A stretch of DNA of 64,000 bases from Paenibacillus aceris (GTDB taxonomy: Bacteria > Bacillota > Bacilli > Paenibacillales > NBRC-103111): positions 1-64,000 of the forward strand of contig NZ_JAGGKV010000010.1 in assembly GCF_017874035.1 (NCBI RefSeq), given 5' to 3'. A program made the position numbers and the translations under genes. Numbering within the stretch: the stretch's first letter is position 1; every line of letters begins with the position of its first letter. Of this stretch, positions 26,828 through 36,102 are shown piece after piece. Under the pieces are notes generated by a model, which was given only the letters and a program-made list of their open reading frames with translations, had not been told where the DNA came from and did not search any database.

Positions 26828-29800
26828 AATGAAATTATGCGTAATGAAGGCCGTTTTCAAGATCTACTAGGAACCGAACACGACAGCTGCGGTATTATTT
26901 GTATTATTGAAAAGAACGGTCATCCTACCCGTGAAAACATCCAAAAAACGATTGATGCCCTTGTAAAAATGGAACATCGCTCAGGATTTATTAACGGCGA
27001 AGGCGACGGTTGCGGTATTTTAACTGACATTCCACGTGCTCTTTGGGAAAAGAAACTAACGGATGCTGGCCTGGATGGCAAGCTTGCCTATGACAACCGT
27101 TTTTCTGTTGGACACATCTTTGTTCCACGCAAACTTGACCTGACCGTTACCGAGATTCAGAATGGCATCCGTGAGCTATTTGCTGCCCACGACGTATCCA
27201 TCATTCTCGAGCAAGAAAACCAAGTCGATAGCAATGTTCTTGGTCCTAACGGATTAAACGATGAGCCGACTTTCTGGCAAATCGCTGCAATCAGCAACAA
27301 AACGGAAGGCCAAGTGGCTGATCACCTTTTTGAACTGCATATTGCTATTGAAGACCGTTACAACGTTCACGTTGCAACTCTAAGTAATGTAACTTCTGCT
27401 TATAAGGTATTGGGTGCGGCAAGCATTCTGCCTAAGTATTTCAACGATACACGCGATCCGCTTTTCGCTTCCCAAGTTACTATCGGTCACAACCGTTATT
27501 CCACCAACACACTATCCAGCTTTTTCCGCGTTCAACCGTTCTCCCTGCTTGGGCACAATGGTGAAATCAATACAGTTAAGAAACTTCGTATCGAAGCAGA
27601 CATGGTCGGCGTACCGCTTGTTAGCGGCGGATCTGACTCCCAAGACATGAACAGAACGATTGAAACGTTCATTCACCGTTTTGGATTGTCCCTATTTGAA
27701 GCCATGGAAATGGTTTTCCCTCCTATTATTAATGAAATGAAGCAATTCCGTCCGGAACTTCAAGATCTATATGTATACTACCGCCAAGTTTGGGGTCACT
27801 TTGCACAAGGTCCTGCAGGTATCGTTTCTCGTTACGGTAACGAATGTATTTTCAGCGTTGATGCGCTTGGTCTTCGTCCGGTTTGGATGGTTGAGAGCGA
27901 TTCTTCCCTTTACTTCTCTTCAGAACAAGGTGTTATTACGGTAGGCGAAATGGTTGCCGATCCGAAACCTATCGCACCAGGCGAGAAAGTCGGCGTTGTG
28001 CTGACACCAGGAGAACACGTTCAAGTTATTCCTTACCATGAAGTACAAACTCTTGTGTACGAGCGCGCAAGCAAACGTCTGAATATTAGCGGACTTCGCA
28101 AATATCTGAATCCTGTGAAAACAGACACACAAGCTGAGCTTAACGAAAATGTTGTAGCAACTGATCAATTGTACAGTGCGTTTGGTTGGGATCGCGACGG
28201 CATCTCGCACATCGAGACGATGTCTGAGACAGGCGCAGAACCAATTCGCTCCTTGGGTCACGATTCACCTCATGCAGCAATTGCCTGGGAACGTCAAAAC
28301 GTGCCGGATTTCATTAAAGAGAGCGTTGCGGTAGTTACTAACCCGGCGATTGACCGTGACCGTGAAATGGAGCATTTCTCGACTCGTGTTATTGCAGGTG
28401 CGCGCACTCCAGTTTACTCACAGGTTGATGGAAACCTGCGTCTTGAGCTTCTGGCTCCGCTTGTTCTTGAAGGTACGAATGGCGTAGACAGTGAAGAGCA
28501 TCTGTCCCAACCTTCCTTTGAGCAATTAGTTGCTTTGTTCCGTGCACAAGGTGACAATGCTGTAGCCGTGCTTTCCGCGACTTTCGCAAGAGGAACATCG
28601 CTGAGCGCCGGTTTGGATGCTTTGGCTGCTGATGCTATAGCCGCTGCTCGTGCTGGTGCTGCACTCATCGTTCTCGACGATGCGGGCGCTCACCAAAACG
28701 ATCGTCTGTGGCTTGAGCCTCACTTAGCCGTTTCCAAAATCGATATCGCGCTTCGTGCAGAAAAGCTTACTTTCGGCGATAACCTGCGCCGTCACGTTAC
28801 ATTAGTCCTTCGTTCTGCTGCTATTCGCAATCTGCATGATATCGCTGTTGCTTGTGGTCTTGGTGCTGACGTCATCTCGCCTTACCTGTTGTTCTCCACA
28901 GCTTCTGATAAAGAAGGCAGCGCGGCAGCAGCACGCAAAGTGTATGCAGCTCTAACCAAAGGTCTGGAGAAAGTTATCTCCACAATCGGTACGCATGAGC
29001 TTCGCGGTTATACACGTTTCTTCTCCTCCATCGGCTTCCATCCGGAAGTAGCTGAGGTGCTTGATATCGTGAACTACCTTGGCAGTGAAAAAGCCGGAAC
29101 TGGTTTCGCTCAACTTGAAGTTGAAGCTGAAGCTCGTTATAACGATTTCACTAATCCGAAGGCGAAGGCTGCGAAAAACTTCCGTTTCTTCCAACGCATG
29201 TGGAAAGCATTAGGCGATGCCGCTTCAGGAGCTGCTTCTTATGGCGACTACCGCGACAAACTGCGTGAAGAAGAGAAGAAGAACCCGATTTCCATTCGTC
29301 ACATTGCTGGATTCAATGTTGAGAAAGCACTGGGCGAAGGACGCAAACCGTTGGATCCATCGAAGGTTGATATCTCCATTGGCGATCATTCCTTGCCTAT
29401 GCTGATTTCCTCCATGTCCTTCGGTTCACAGAACGAAACAGCTTTCCGTGCCTACGCTGAAGCCGGCGAACGCCTGAACATGGTTACCATGAATGGTGAG
29501 GGCGGAGAGATTAAAGATATGCTCGGCCGTTACAAAAAAACGCGCGGTGCGCAAGTCGCATCCGGACGTTTCGGTGTTAACGTAGAACTGGCTAACGCGG
29601 TAGCGTTCCTTGAGATCAAAATCGGTCAAGGTGCTAAACCGGGTGAAGGCGGTCACTTGCCAGGCTCCAAAGTTACTGCCAAAATCGCAGCAGCTCGTAA
29701 CGCAACAATCGGCTCCGACCTGATCTCCCCATCGAATAACCATGATATTTATTCGATCGAGGATTTGGCCCAAATCATTTCCGAGTTGAAAGAAGCTAGC

Positions 29801-31375
29801 GGTCGTAAAGCGAAAATTATCGTAAAAATCCCAGTTGTTCCTGGTATCGGTACAATTGCGGTTGGTGTAGCCAAAGCAGGCGCTGACGTTATTACCCTTT
29901 CCGGTTTTGACGGCGGTACAGGTGCGGCTCGTATTCACTCCTTGACTCACGTAGGTCTTCCTACTGAAATCGGTACTAAGCTTGCTCACGTTGCTTTGAT
30001 TGAAGCTGGTCTTCGTCACCGCGTTGAGCTGTGGTCCGATGGCGGTCTGAAATCAGGAGCTGACGTTGTTAAAATGGTTATGCTCGGTGCAAACCGCGCA
30101 GGCTTCGGTAGTATCGCAATGCAATCGATCGGTTGTACAACATGTCGCGGCTGTCACTTAGACACTTGCCACGTAGGTATCGCAACACAAATCGATTCCA
30201 TGGAAGAAGCTGAAGAGAAAGGTCTTCGCCGTTTCGTTCCTCGACAATTTGACGTAGCTGTAGACAGCTTGGTTCGTTTGTTCGGCGGTATTGGCGAAGA
30301 AGTGCGTGAAGTTGTTGCTTCCCTTGGATTTACTAGCTTGCAGGATCTTGTAGGCCGTTCTGACCTGCTTGAGCAAATCAGCCACTTGGATCGCATTGAT
30401 CTGTCTGACATTCTTCGTCCGGCTCCGCTTCAGTTCGTTTCTGATGCTGAAAGAGCAATGGAAGAAGCAGCAGTATCCTCTGATATCCGTATTGCGGCTG
30501 GTGCAGAAGGTCTCGAATTCTTCCCTGAATCCTTGGCATTTGATGCTCCAATCGTTCGTAACTGGTCCAAAGTGGATGCAGAGTCCCGTATTCTCGGAAC
30601 TCGTTACTCCAGCCATCGCGTAAGAGACCGTTTCGACGGCAGCTACGATGAATTGCCAGCTATCGCTCTGAACCTCGTTGACGGATCTGTTCCAGGTAAC
30701 GGCTTAGGTGCTTTCAATGCCCGCGGCGTTGACATTACTGTTCAAGGTGGTGCTGAGGATGGTCTTGGTAAAATGGCGTTCGGCGGTAAAGTGGCCATCG
30801 TGAAGTCACTTGGCAAAAACAACACCTTCATCAATGGTAGCGTTGGTAAATCATTCGGTTACGGCGCACAAAAAGGCTTGTTCTTGATTCAAGGCAGCGC
30901 AGATACACGTGCTTGTATCCGTTTCTCCGGTGCAGACGTTGTATTCGGAGGCGAAATCACTACGCCTCTTCAAGATGAGCTTGGCGGATTGGCAGCTCGT
31001 GCGAACCTCAAAGGTTTCGCATTCGAGTACATGACAAACGGCCGTGCTGTTGTGATGGGCGATCCGGGTCCATGGATTTGTGCAGGTATGACAGGTGGCG
31101 TTATCTACCAACGTCTTGTACCGGAAATGGGTCTAGATCAAGCAGCAATCGAACGTCGTATCGCCAAAGGCGCTAAAGTTAAACTTGAGCCAGTCGGTGT
31201 ACAAAGCAAGAAAGATCTTACAGAATTGCTCACAGCTTACCGCACAGAGCTTGCTAACTCCGGCCAATCGGATGCAGCAGCCAAAATTGACGGTCTGCTA
31301 AGCAATCTTGAAGCTAACTTCATCCGTATCTCCCCGGTCAACATGCAAGCTGACCAATCCGTTGCTACGGAATAG
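26825..31375 (+). CDS. gltB: Glutamate synthase large-subunit-type protein, no small subunit gene adjacent
   Basis: A 1516-residue multidomain enzyme. The class II glutaminase domain follows a 21-residue propeptide, with the expected nucleophile Cys22 (HDSCGI). A central domain, an FMN-binding synthase barrel (SMSFGSQNETAFRAYAEAGERL; GGHLPGSKV; KIPVVPGIGTIAVGVAKAGAD) and a C-terminal beta-helix (GxxNARG, GGEI repeats) follow. The 3Fe-4S cysteines Cys1104, Cys1110 and Cys1115 have canonical 6/5 spacing; Cys1107 is extra. The N-terminus diverges from the B. subtilis subunit (MEHRSGFINGEGDGCGIL). No gltD follows: a terminator comes directly after. Electrons might come from ferredoxin or a distant GltD. 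Codon use is restricted (GGT, GCT, CGT), suggesting high expression. Confidence 0.93.
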   Translation: MNEIMRNEGRFQDLLGTEHDSCGIICIIEKNGHPTRENIQKTIDALVKMEHRSGFINGEGDGCGILTDIPRALWEKKLTDAGLDGKLAYDNRFSVGHIFVPRKLDLTVTEIQNGIRELFAAHDVSIILEQENQVDSNVLGPNGLNDEPTFWQIAAISNKTEGQVADHLFELHIAIEDRYNVHVATLSNVTSAYKVLGAASILPKYFNDTRDPLFASQVTIGHNRYSTNTLSSFFRVQPFSLLGHNGEINTVKKLRIEADMVGVPLVSGGSDSQDMNRTIETFIHRFGLSLFEAMEMVFPPIINEMKQFRPELQDLYVYYRQVWGHFAQGPAGIVSRYGNECIFSVDALGLRPVWMVESDSSLYFSSEQGVITVGEMVADPKPIAPGEKVGVVLTPGEHVQVIPYHEVQTLVYERASKRLNISGLRKYLNPVKTDTQAELNENVVATDQLYSAFGWDRDGISHIETMSETGAEPIRSLGHDSPHAAIAWERQNVPDFIKESVAVVTNPAIDRDREMEHFSTRVIAGARTPVYSQVDGNLRLELLAPLVLEGTNGVDSEEHLSQPSFEQLVALFRAQGDNAVAVLSATFARGTSLSAGLDALAADAIAAARAGAALIVLDDAGAHQNDRLWLEPHLAVSKIDIALRAEKLTFGDNLRRHVTLVLRSAAIRNLHDIAVACGLGADVISPYLLFSTASDKEGSAAAARKVYAALTKGLEKVISTIGTHELRGYTRFFSSIGFHPEVAEVLDIVNYLGSEKAGTGFAQLEVEAEARYNDFTNPKAKAAKNFRFFQRMWKALGDAASGAASYGDYRDKLREEEKKNPISIRHIAGFNVEKALGEGRKPLDPSKVDISIGDHSLPMLISSMSFGSQNETAFRAYAEAGERLNMVTMNGEGGEIKDMLGRYKKTRGAQVASGRFGVNVELANAVAFLEIKIGQGAKPGEGGHLPGSKVTAKIAAARNATIGSDLISPSNNHDIYSIEDLAQIISELKEASGRKAKIIVKIPVVPGIGTIAVGVAKAGADVITLSGFDGGTGAARIHSLTHVGLPTEIGTKLAHVALIEAGLRHRVELWSDGGLKSGADVVKMVMLGANRAGFGSIAMQSIGCTTCRGCHLDTCHVGIATQIDSMEEAEEKGLRRFVPRQFDVAVDSLVRLFGGIGEEVREVVASLGFTSLQDLVGRSDLLEQISHLDRIDLSDILRPAPLQFVSDAERAMEEAAVSSDIRIAAGAEGLEFFPESLAFDAPIVRNWSKVDAESRILGTRYSSHRVRDRFDGSYDELPAIALNLVDGSVPGNGLGAFNARGVDITVQGGAEDGLGKMAFGGKVAIVKSLGKNNTFINGSVGKSFGYGAQKGLFLIQGSADTRACIRFSGADVVFGGEITTPLQDELGGLAARANLKGFAFEYMTNGRAVVMGDPGPWICAGMTGGVIYQRLVPEMGLDQAAIERRIAKGAKVKLEPVGVQSKKDLTELLTAYRTELANSGQSDAAAKIDGLLSNLEANFIRISPVNMQADQSVATE

Positions 31376-31382
31376 ATAAACG

Positions 31383-31423
31383 AAAGCTCCACAGGACCTA
31401 TATGGTCTTGTGGAGCTTTTTCT
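31383..31423 (+). terminator. Terminator of gltB
   Basis: AAAGCTCCACA / TGTGGAGCTTT stem with an inner GGACC/GGTC pairing and a TTTTT tail, 8 bases after the stop. Confidence 0.9.
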
Positions 31424-31528
31424 GTGGCATAATACCAGAAAAACCATCGATACCTTGCATAAAAGAGGCGCGCAAATCACACTTTATTAGTGCAACACCC
31501 ATCCGCATACCATAGGAGGTTTTGTGCT

Positions 31529-31654
31529 ATGAGCCAATCGAAACGCCGCGAAGAAGCTGCATGGAAAAGCCGCAAACAAGCTAGACATCCACATGGTAAG
31601 GTGAAGTCACTGGCCGAATTCGCCAGTGAGTACGACGCGGAACACAACAAATAG
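31529..31654 (+). CDS. Small basic protein of 41 residues (DUF6254-like)
   Basis: Reads MSQSKRREEAAWKSRKQARH then PHGKVKSLAEFASEYDAEHNK. An excellent AGGAGGT lies 10 bases before the ATG, and the sequence is rich in Lys, Arg and Glu. The PHGKVKSL core resembles short Bacillales proteins I recall as DUF6254; this is from memory. It stands alone between the gltB terminator and a long dyad. The function of the family is unknown; small size and charge suggest RNA or protein binding, but that is only a guess. Confidence 0.75.
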   Translation: MSQSKRREEAAWKSRKQARHPHGKVKSLAEFASEYDAEHNK

Positions 31655-31687
31655 CGCACCACCCCCTCCAACGTCAAAAGAGGGACC

Positions 31688-31748
31688 AACTCAAAGTAAC
31701 CCGGTTTACCGCGCATCCTAGGATACGCGGTACCGGGTTCTTTGAGTT
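31688..31748. repeat. 61-bp interrupted inverted repeat between convergent genes
   Basis: Arms AACTCAAAG / CTTTGAGTT, AACCCGGT / ACCGGGTT and ACCGCG / CGCGGT, separated by small bulges, with the palindrome ATCCTAGGAT at the centre. It lies after the small protein gene and before the end of helD. No T run follows on either strand, so it is either an unusual bidirectional terminator or a mobile-type palindromic element. Confidence 0.75.
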
Positions 31749-31862
31749 CGCGGTGGCTATCGGCACTATCCCTTTCACTTAGGGAGCTTGCTTTAGGGAG
31801 CTTTAGGACACTTCAACGATAATCTCCTGACTCTTGGGGATATGGCGATAGTGCCTCCCGTC

Positions 31863-34274
31863 CTAATTAAATGCATCCTTAGCACTGTCCGTAAGCACAT
31901 AAGTATCCTGCGGCTGACTTGTGATGAAGTGACATGGGTCCCCAAGCGCGAAGATGCACAATTCGTGCATGGCCCGGGTGCAAGCGGTGTAAAACAGCTT
32001 GCGCTCATTCTCATGGCCGTACTGATGATGGGAACCATCATAAATGAGTACGGCATCGAATTCCACCCCCTTCGCAAGATACGAAGGGATGACGAGCACG
32101 CCCGACTCAAAGGTCGGGCTATGTTTGGTAATGCGCCCCAGCGGTACCTCCAGCAGGGGCGTAAGGGCTTGATGCGCGAGCTCGCTTTCGCTCGCGGTTT
32201 TGGTAATGATCGCGATGGAGGCATAGCCTTCGCCCAGCAGCCGCTTCACTTCGGCTGCCAAGTGGCTATGCAGCGATCCGCGATCGCTGGCTTTAACCAC
32301 CCGCGGCAAAGCGCCGGCGCGGGTGAAGGGCTCTATGGCATCACCGCCGGGCACGATGCCGCGGGTGAACTCCACGATCTCGCGCGTGGAGCGGTAACTG
32401 CGGAACAAACGGATGACTTCCGTTTGTTCCGGCCCATACAGAGCGGCGATCGGATCAATTTCGCTGTACGCGGAAGCGTGCGAATATATCGCCTGGCCCA
32501 GATCTCCGAGCGCTGTCATGCGGCAGCGCGGGAACAGCCGTTTCAGATAAGCCAACTGAAACGGAGAATAGTCCTGCGCCTCGTCGATAATGACGTGGCG
32601 CACGGCGCCGTTCGTCTGGAAGCCGCAGACTGCTTCCATCAAATAAAGGAACGGCGTGGCGTCCTCGTACGGCAGTTTGGCTTGCGCCAGCTGCTCCTCC
32701 GTCCGCCAGCAGATTTCAGACCAATAGGATGGCTTCTCCGTTATCAGCCCTCCCGCTCCCGCTTCTTGCTCATCGCGAAACAATTGCCCATAAAGACCAG
32801 TCAGATCCACAAACTTAAACTGCTTCACCGCAATTCGAACAGGTTTTAAGTGTTCCTTCATAACAAGCCGAGCAAGGAGCAGCCTTTCTTGATCAAAATC
32901 GTCAAAAGAAGCTCCTAAGCCACCTTCCATTTTAAGCAGCCGTAAATACGTACGATGATAGTCTTCGCTGCTGAGGAGTTCAATCTCCTCGTCGACCCAG
33001 GCTTCTTCTATTTCAAGCTCCGCAAAGCGTTCAAGCTGCTCCAGCATCCACTCTTTCATCAGGACCAGGCGATTCGGCAGCCGTATGGAAGTATCATAGC
33101 TATAAAAGCGTTCCGCCAATTGCGCCGCGCTAAGCACTTCTTTTTCCCGGAATTTAATGGGGTTAAATAACATCCCTGTACGTTCCATATGCTTTATATA
33201 AGCCTCGATAACGGTAAGAAAAGCAGTTGAAGACTTATAGTAAATTCCGCTCAGACGTGCCTTATAAGCCTCTTCAGTTACAGGCGTTCCTTCGGACACG
33301 CTAGAAGTGCTGCCACTCGTCAAGATATATTCCAGTTGCGCGAAAGAATCCTCCACCTCAAACATCTCGCCCAAACGATGCTCCAGATAAGCTTGGTAGG
33401 TCGTCTGCTGCATATTTTCTTCACCTAACTCAGGCAGCACCGTGGACACATAATGATTAAAAAGCGGATTTGGCGAAAACAGAACCATCTGATCGGAGCT
33501 CAGCTTATCCCGATGTTTATACAGGAGGTACGCGACTCTTTGAAGAGCGGCAGACGTTTTACCGCTGCCAGCGGCACCCTGCACAATTAGCATATGGGCG
33601 CTATCGTTGCGAATGATTCGGTTTTGCTCTTTTTGGATGGTCGCTACGATCGTCTTCATTTGAGCATCTGAACTACGACTGAGCACCTGCTTCAGCAATT
33701 CATCACCGATGGTCACACCGGTGTCAAACATGAAGTGAATATGACGGTCACGAATCACATATTGACGCTTCAGAACCATTTGCCCTTCCACGGTGCCATT
33801 CGGTGTAGCAAATGCTACTTCTCCCGGCGCAAAATCGTAGTACAAGCTGGAAATGGGAGCTCTCCAGTCGTAGACAAGATACTGACCTTCTTCCTCATCC
33901 AGAAAAGATGCAATGCCCAAGTAGACAGCCTCTTCTGTCCGCTCACCGCGTTCGATGAAATCAATACGGCCAAAATAAGGAGAATCGACGAGCCTTCTCA
34001 GCTTGCCCAAAGCTTTGGCTGCTTGCCGATGCGTTCGTTCCCGCTCTGACAGCACTTCAGTTTGCTGCCTCATGCTCGCAATGGATTCCACCGCATCTTC
34101 CGCCGTACTCATATCCATCGTGACTTCGTCCCAGTAGTGTTTGCGAATCTCCACAACGTCAGATTGAACCAAGCCAACCTGCTCTTCCAACTCTGTCATT
34201 TTGACGGACATCTTCGCTGTTACTTCCTGCACTCTTTGCTCTTCTGTTGCCCAAGCTTGATCTGTCAGACTCAT
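31863..34274 (-). CDS. helD: HelD-type RNA polymerase-associated superfamily 1 helicase
   Basis: An 803-residue protein. The N-terminal coiled-coil arm (residues 1-110, AWATEEQRVQEVTAKMSVKMTELEEQV) is characteristic of HelD. Next come the GRIDF and VYDWRAPISSLYYD motifs, Walker A QGAAGSGKTSAALQR near residue 235, Walker B VIIDEAQDYSPFQ, GDLGQAIYSHA, and the C-terminal VIPSYLAKGVEFDAVLIYD and LFYTACTRAMHEL motifs. Family knowledge: HelD removes stalled RNA polymerase from DNA and aids recycling, and some homologues give rifamycin tolerance. Length is close to the B. subtilis protein (about 774). The 3' third (32040-32700) is GC-rich. Single gene with AAGAGGCG before the ATG. Confidence 0.94.
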   Translation of the reverse strand: MSLTDQAWATEEQRVQEVTAKMSVKMTELEEQVGLVQSDVVEIRKHYWDEVTMDMSTAEDAVESIASMRQQTEVLSERERTHRQAAKALGKLRRLVDSPYFGRIDFIERGERTEEAVYLGIASFLDEEEGQYLVYDWRAPISSLYYDFAPGEVAFATPNGTVEGQMVLKRQYVIRDRHIHFMFDTGVTIGDELLKQVLSRSSDAQMKTIVATIQKEQNRIIRNDSAHMLIVQGAAGSGKTSAALQRVAYLLYKHRDKLSSDQMVLFSPNPLFNHYVSTVLPELGEENMQQTTYQAYLEHRLGEMFEVEDSFAQLEYILTSGSTSSVSEGTPVTEEAYKARLSGIYYKSSTAFLTVIEAYIKHMERTGMLFNPIKFREKEVLSAAQLAERFYSYDTSIRLPNRLVLMKEWMLEQLERFAELEIEEAWVDEEIELLSSEDYHRTYLRLLKMEGGLGASFDDFDQERLLLARLVMKEHLKPVRIAVKQFKFVDLTGLYGQLFRDEQEAGAGGLITEKPSYWSEICWRTEEQLAQAKLPYEDATPFLYLMEAVCGFQTNGAVRHVIIDEAQDYSPFQLAYLKRLFPRCRMTALGDLGQAIYSHASAYSEIDPIAALYGPEQTEVIRLFRSYRSTREIVEFTRGIVPGGDAIEPFTRAGALPRVVKASDRGSLHSHLAAEVKRLLGEGYASIAIITKTASESELAHQALTPLLEVPLGRITKHSPTFESGVLVIPSYLAKGVEFDAVLIYDGSHHQYGHENERKLFYTACTRAMHELCIFALGDPCHFITSQPQDTYVLTDSAKDAFN

Positions 34275-34417
34275 TGCAACGCCTCTTTTCTTACCATTTT
34301 ATTACGATTTGACATGGGGGTTGTTTTGATGCTATAATTAAATTAGGATAATAATGTTTATTTATCCCATTTATTTGAATCATTCTTTATTTTATCAATT
34401 AATGAGCCTAAAATCAA

Positions 34418-34450
34418 TAAAAACCCCAGGTCTTTTTGACCGGGGTTTTC
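34418..34450 (-). terminator. Terminator of the kdgK-eda-VOC/DinB operon
   Basis: Minus strand AAAACCCCGGTC / GACCTGGGGTTTT hairpin with a T tail, about 70 bases after the operon's last stop codon. Confidence 0.85.
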
Positions 34451-34521
34451 TTGCGTTCTTTTACACCTTGAGTATGGGTGTTGATTTCTCATTGCGGTTT
34501 CTTGGTTGGGTCTGGCAGCTA

Positions 34522-35403
34522 TCAACAACCACGCTGCTCCCGAATGAGCTGTACGGCTCGGATATGATGCTTTGCGTGGCCTGCCATCATTTTCAACAAT
34601 TTCGCTACGGACTCTTCACGGTCCTTCGTGATAACGGTCCTTTCGAGTGCATCCGGCAAATGCCCGCACAGTCCAAGGATATGTTGGCGCAAAGCCCGGA
34701 AGAGCTGTACTTCTGCATGAATCGGCCGATTGTGGTAATCCAGCCCTACGCTCCAATCATCCTGTGAAAAACCATTGCCTTGATAGGCACGGCCGGGCTC
34801 TGCCAATGCGAACTTCACTTTATGAATCGTGACCAATTCCAAGTCGATCAAGTGCAGAACCTGCTCACGAATCGACCATTTGCCTGGAACTTGCGCTAAG
34901 CTCAGCTGATTCTCCGTCAACCCGGCTATTGCACTTTCTAATTCGTCAGCCCCTGCCGCATACATTTCTATAATCTCAGCATTGGTTGCGGTTAACTCCT
35001 CCCAGTACACAAACGTATATCCATCGATGTCAGGAACAAAAAGCTTATGAAGATGACCAGGGTTCTCTTCTTTTCGCAGCCCTTTGCAGTCCTTGGCTTG
35101 CAAGTTTTGCTCCACAGCGTTAACCGAGGATACGCCAACGTAAATAAGATCACCTGCTTTAGGTGAGGAGTACTTGGGCTGCAGCCAACGAGACAGGTGC
35201 GCCTCCAGCTCTTTCGGCACAAGCTGAGTAGACGGATTGCGCTGTATCAACACAACGTCATAGTCTATAATGATTCGCAGCAGCGCAACAGGACCGGAGG
35301 CTGCTCTTTCGAGCAGCTCCCAGCCCAGCTGTTTCGTATAAAAGGCAATCGATGCCTGAAGATCATCTACCTGCAAAAGCAGCCTCGCCCCGCTATGTTC
35401 CAT
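34522..35403 (-). CDS. Fusion of a VOC (glyoxalase-like) domain and a DinB-like domain
   Basis: A 293-residue protein. Residues 1-125 form a VOC/glyoxalase fold (ARLLLQVDDLQASIAFYTKQLGWEL at the start, HKLFVPDIDGYTFVYWEE at the end). Residues 135-290 look like a DinB/YfiT four-helix bundle with the metal-site pattern: HLIDLELVTIHKVKF and a final MMAGHAKHHIRAVQLI. The ATG at 35403 lies four bases after the eda stop codon, so translation is coupled; the frame upstream overlaps eda and is rejected. Position in a ketodeoxygluconate operon suggests it may act on a reactive carbonyl by-product or a thiol adduct (DinB-like enzymes often use bacillithiol), but this is inference. Confidence 0.88.
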   Translation of the reverse strand: MEHSGARLLLQVDDLQASIAFYTKQLGWELLERAASGPVALLRIIIDYDVVLIQRNPSTQLVPKELEAHLSRWLQPKYSSPKAGDLIYVGVSSVNAVEQNLQAKDCKGLRKEENPGHLHKLFVPDIDGYTFVYWEELTATNAEIIEMYAAGADELESAIAGLTENQLSLAQVPGKWSIREQVLHLIDLELVTIHKVKFALAEPGRAYQGNGFSQDDWSVGLDYHNRPIHAEVQLFRALRQHILGLCGHLPDALERTVITKDREESVAKLLKMMAGHAKHHIRAVQLIREQRGC

Positions 35404-35407
35404 CGTT

Positions 35408-36070
35408 TTACTTCTTAGCCGCTTGATAGGCCTCGATATATTGCGCAGCCCTCTTCGCGACAAGGCTGTAATTGCCGGTTTTGACCGCTTCGCTGGTCAA
35501 ATCGGAACCGATGCCGACGGCAACCGCGCCAGCCCCAATCCATTCGCCGAGATTGCTCAGCGAAACTCCGCCGGTTGGCATAATGTTCGCCTGCGGCAGC
35601 GGACCTTTAATGGCCTTAATCATCGCCGGCGAATAGAGATTGCCCGGGAAGAGCTTCACGATATCGACGCCAAGCTCCAGCGCCGTCTGAATCTCTTGAA
35701 TCGTCATGCAGCCCGGCATGACAGGTACACGGTAACGGTTGCAGAGCGCAACCGTGTTCGGGTTAAGCGATGGGCCGACGACGAACTCGGCCCCGCTCAG
35801 GATCGCGGCACGCGCTGTCTCCGGGTCTAGGGCTGTGCCCACCCCGATAATCGCGTACTTGGACGCGTCCTGCGTAGTGCTCGAGTAGCGCTTCGCCAAC
35901 TCCTCGATGGCGCGCAGAGCGAACGGCACGGTCATCGTGACTTCGATGACTTTAATGCCTCCTGCAATGGCTTGGTCCGCCATTTCAACGACTTCTTCCG
36001 GCGTTTCGCCACGCAGTACGGCAACGACGCCTTCATTTGATATTTGCTGAACCAGTTTCAATTTTTTCAA
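35408..36070 (-). CDS. eda: KDPG / 4-hydroxy-2-oxoglutarate aldolase
   Basis: A 220-residue class I aldolase with Schiff-base Lys in DIVKLFPGNLYSP, the general-acid region VAVLRGETPEEVVEMADQAI, GVGTALDPETARAAILSGAEFVVGP and MPTGGVSLSNLGEWIGAGAVAVGIGS. It splits 2-keto-3-deoxy-6-phosphogluconate to pyruvate and glyceraldehyde-3-phosphate. The start is TTG (36070), nine bases after AAGGAG; no ATG is suitably placed. It follows kdgK by 32 bases, so kinase and aldolase together complete the last steps of hexuronate or pectin-type sugar catabolism. Confidence 0.95.
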   Translation of the reverse strand: MKKLKLVQQISNEGVVAVLRGETPEEVVEMADQAIAGGIKVIEVTMTVPFALRAIEELAKRYSSTTQDASKYAIIGVGTALDPETARAAILSGAEFVVGPSLNPNTVALCNRYRVPVMPGCMTIQEIQTALELGVDIVKLFPGNLYSPAMIKAIKGPLPQANIMPTGGVSLSNLGEWIGAGAVAVGIGSDLTSEAVKTGNYSLVAKRAAQYIEAYQAAKK

Positions 36071-36102
36071 CGGAATCTTCTCCTTCTTATATAAGCATGC
36101 AT

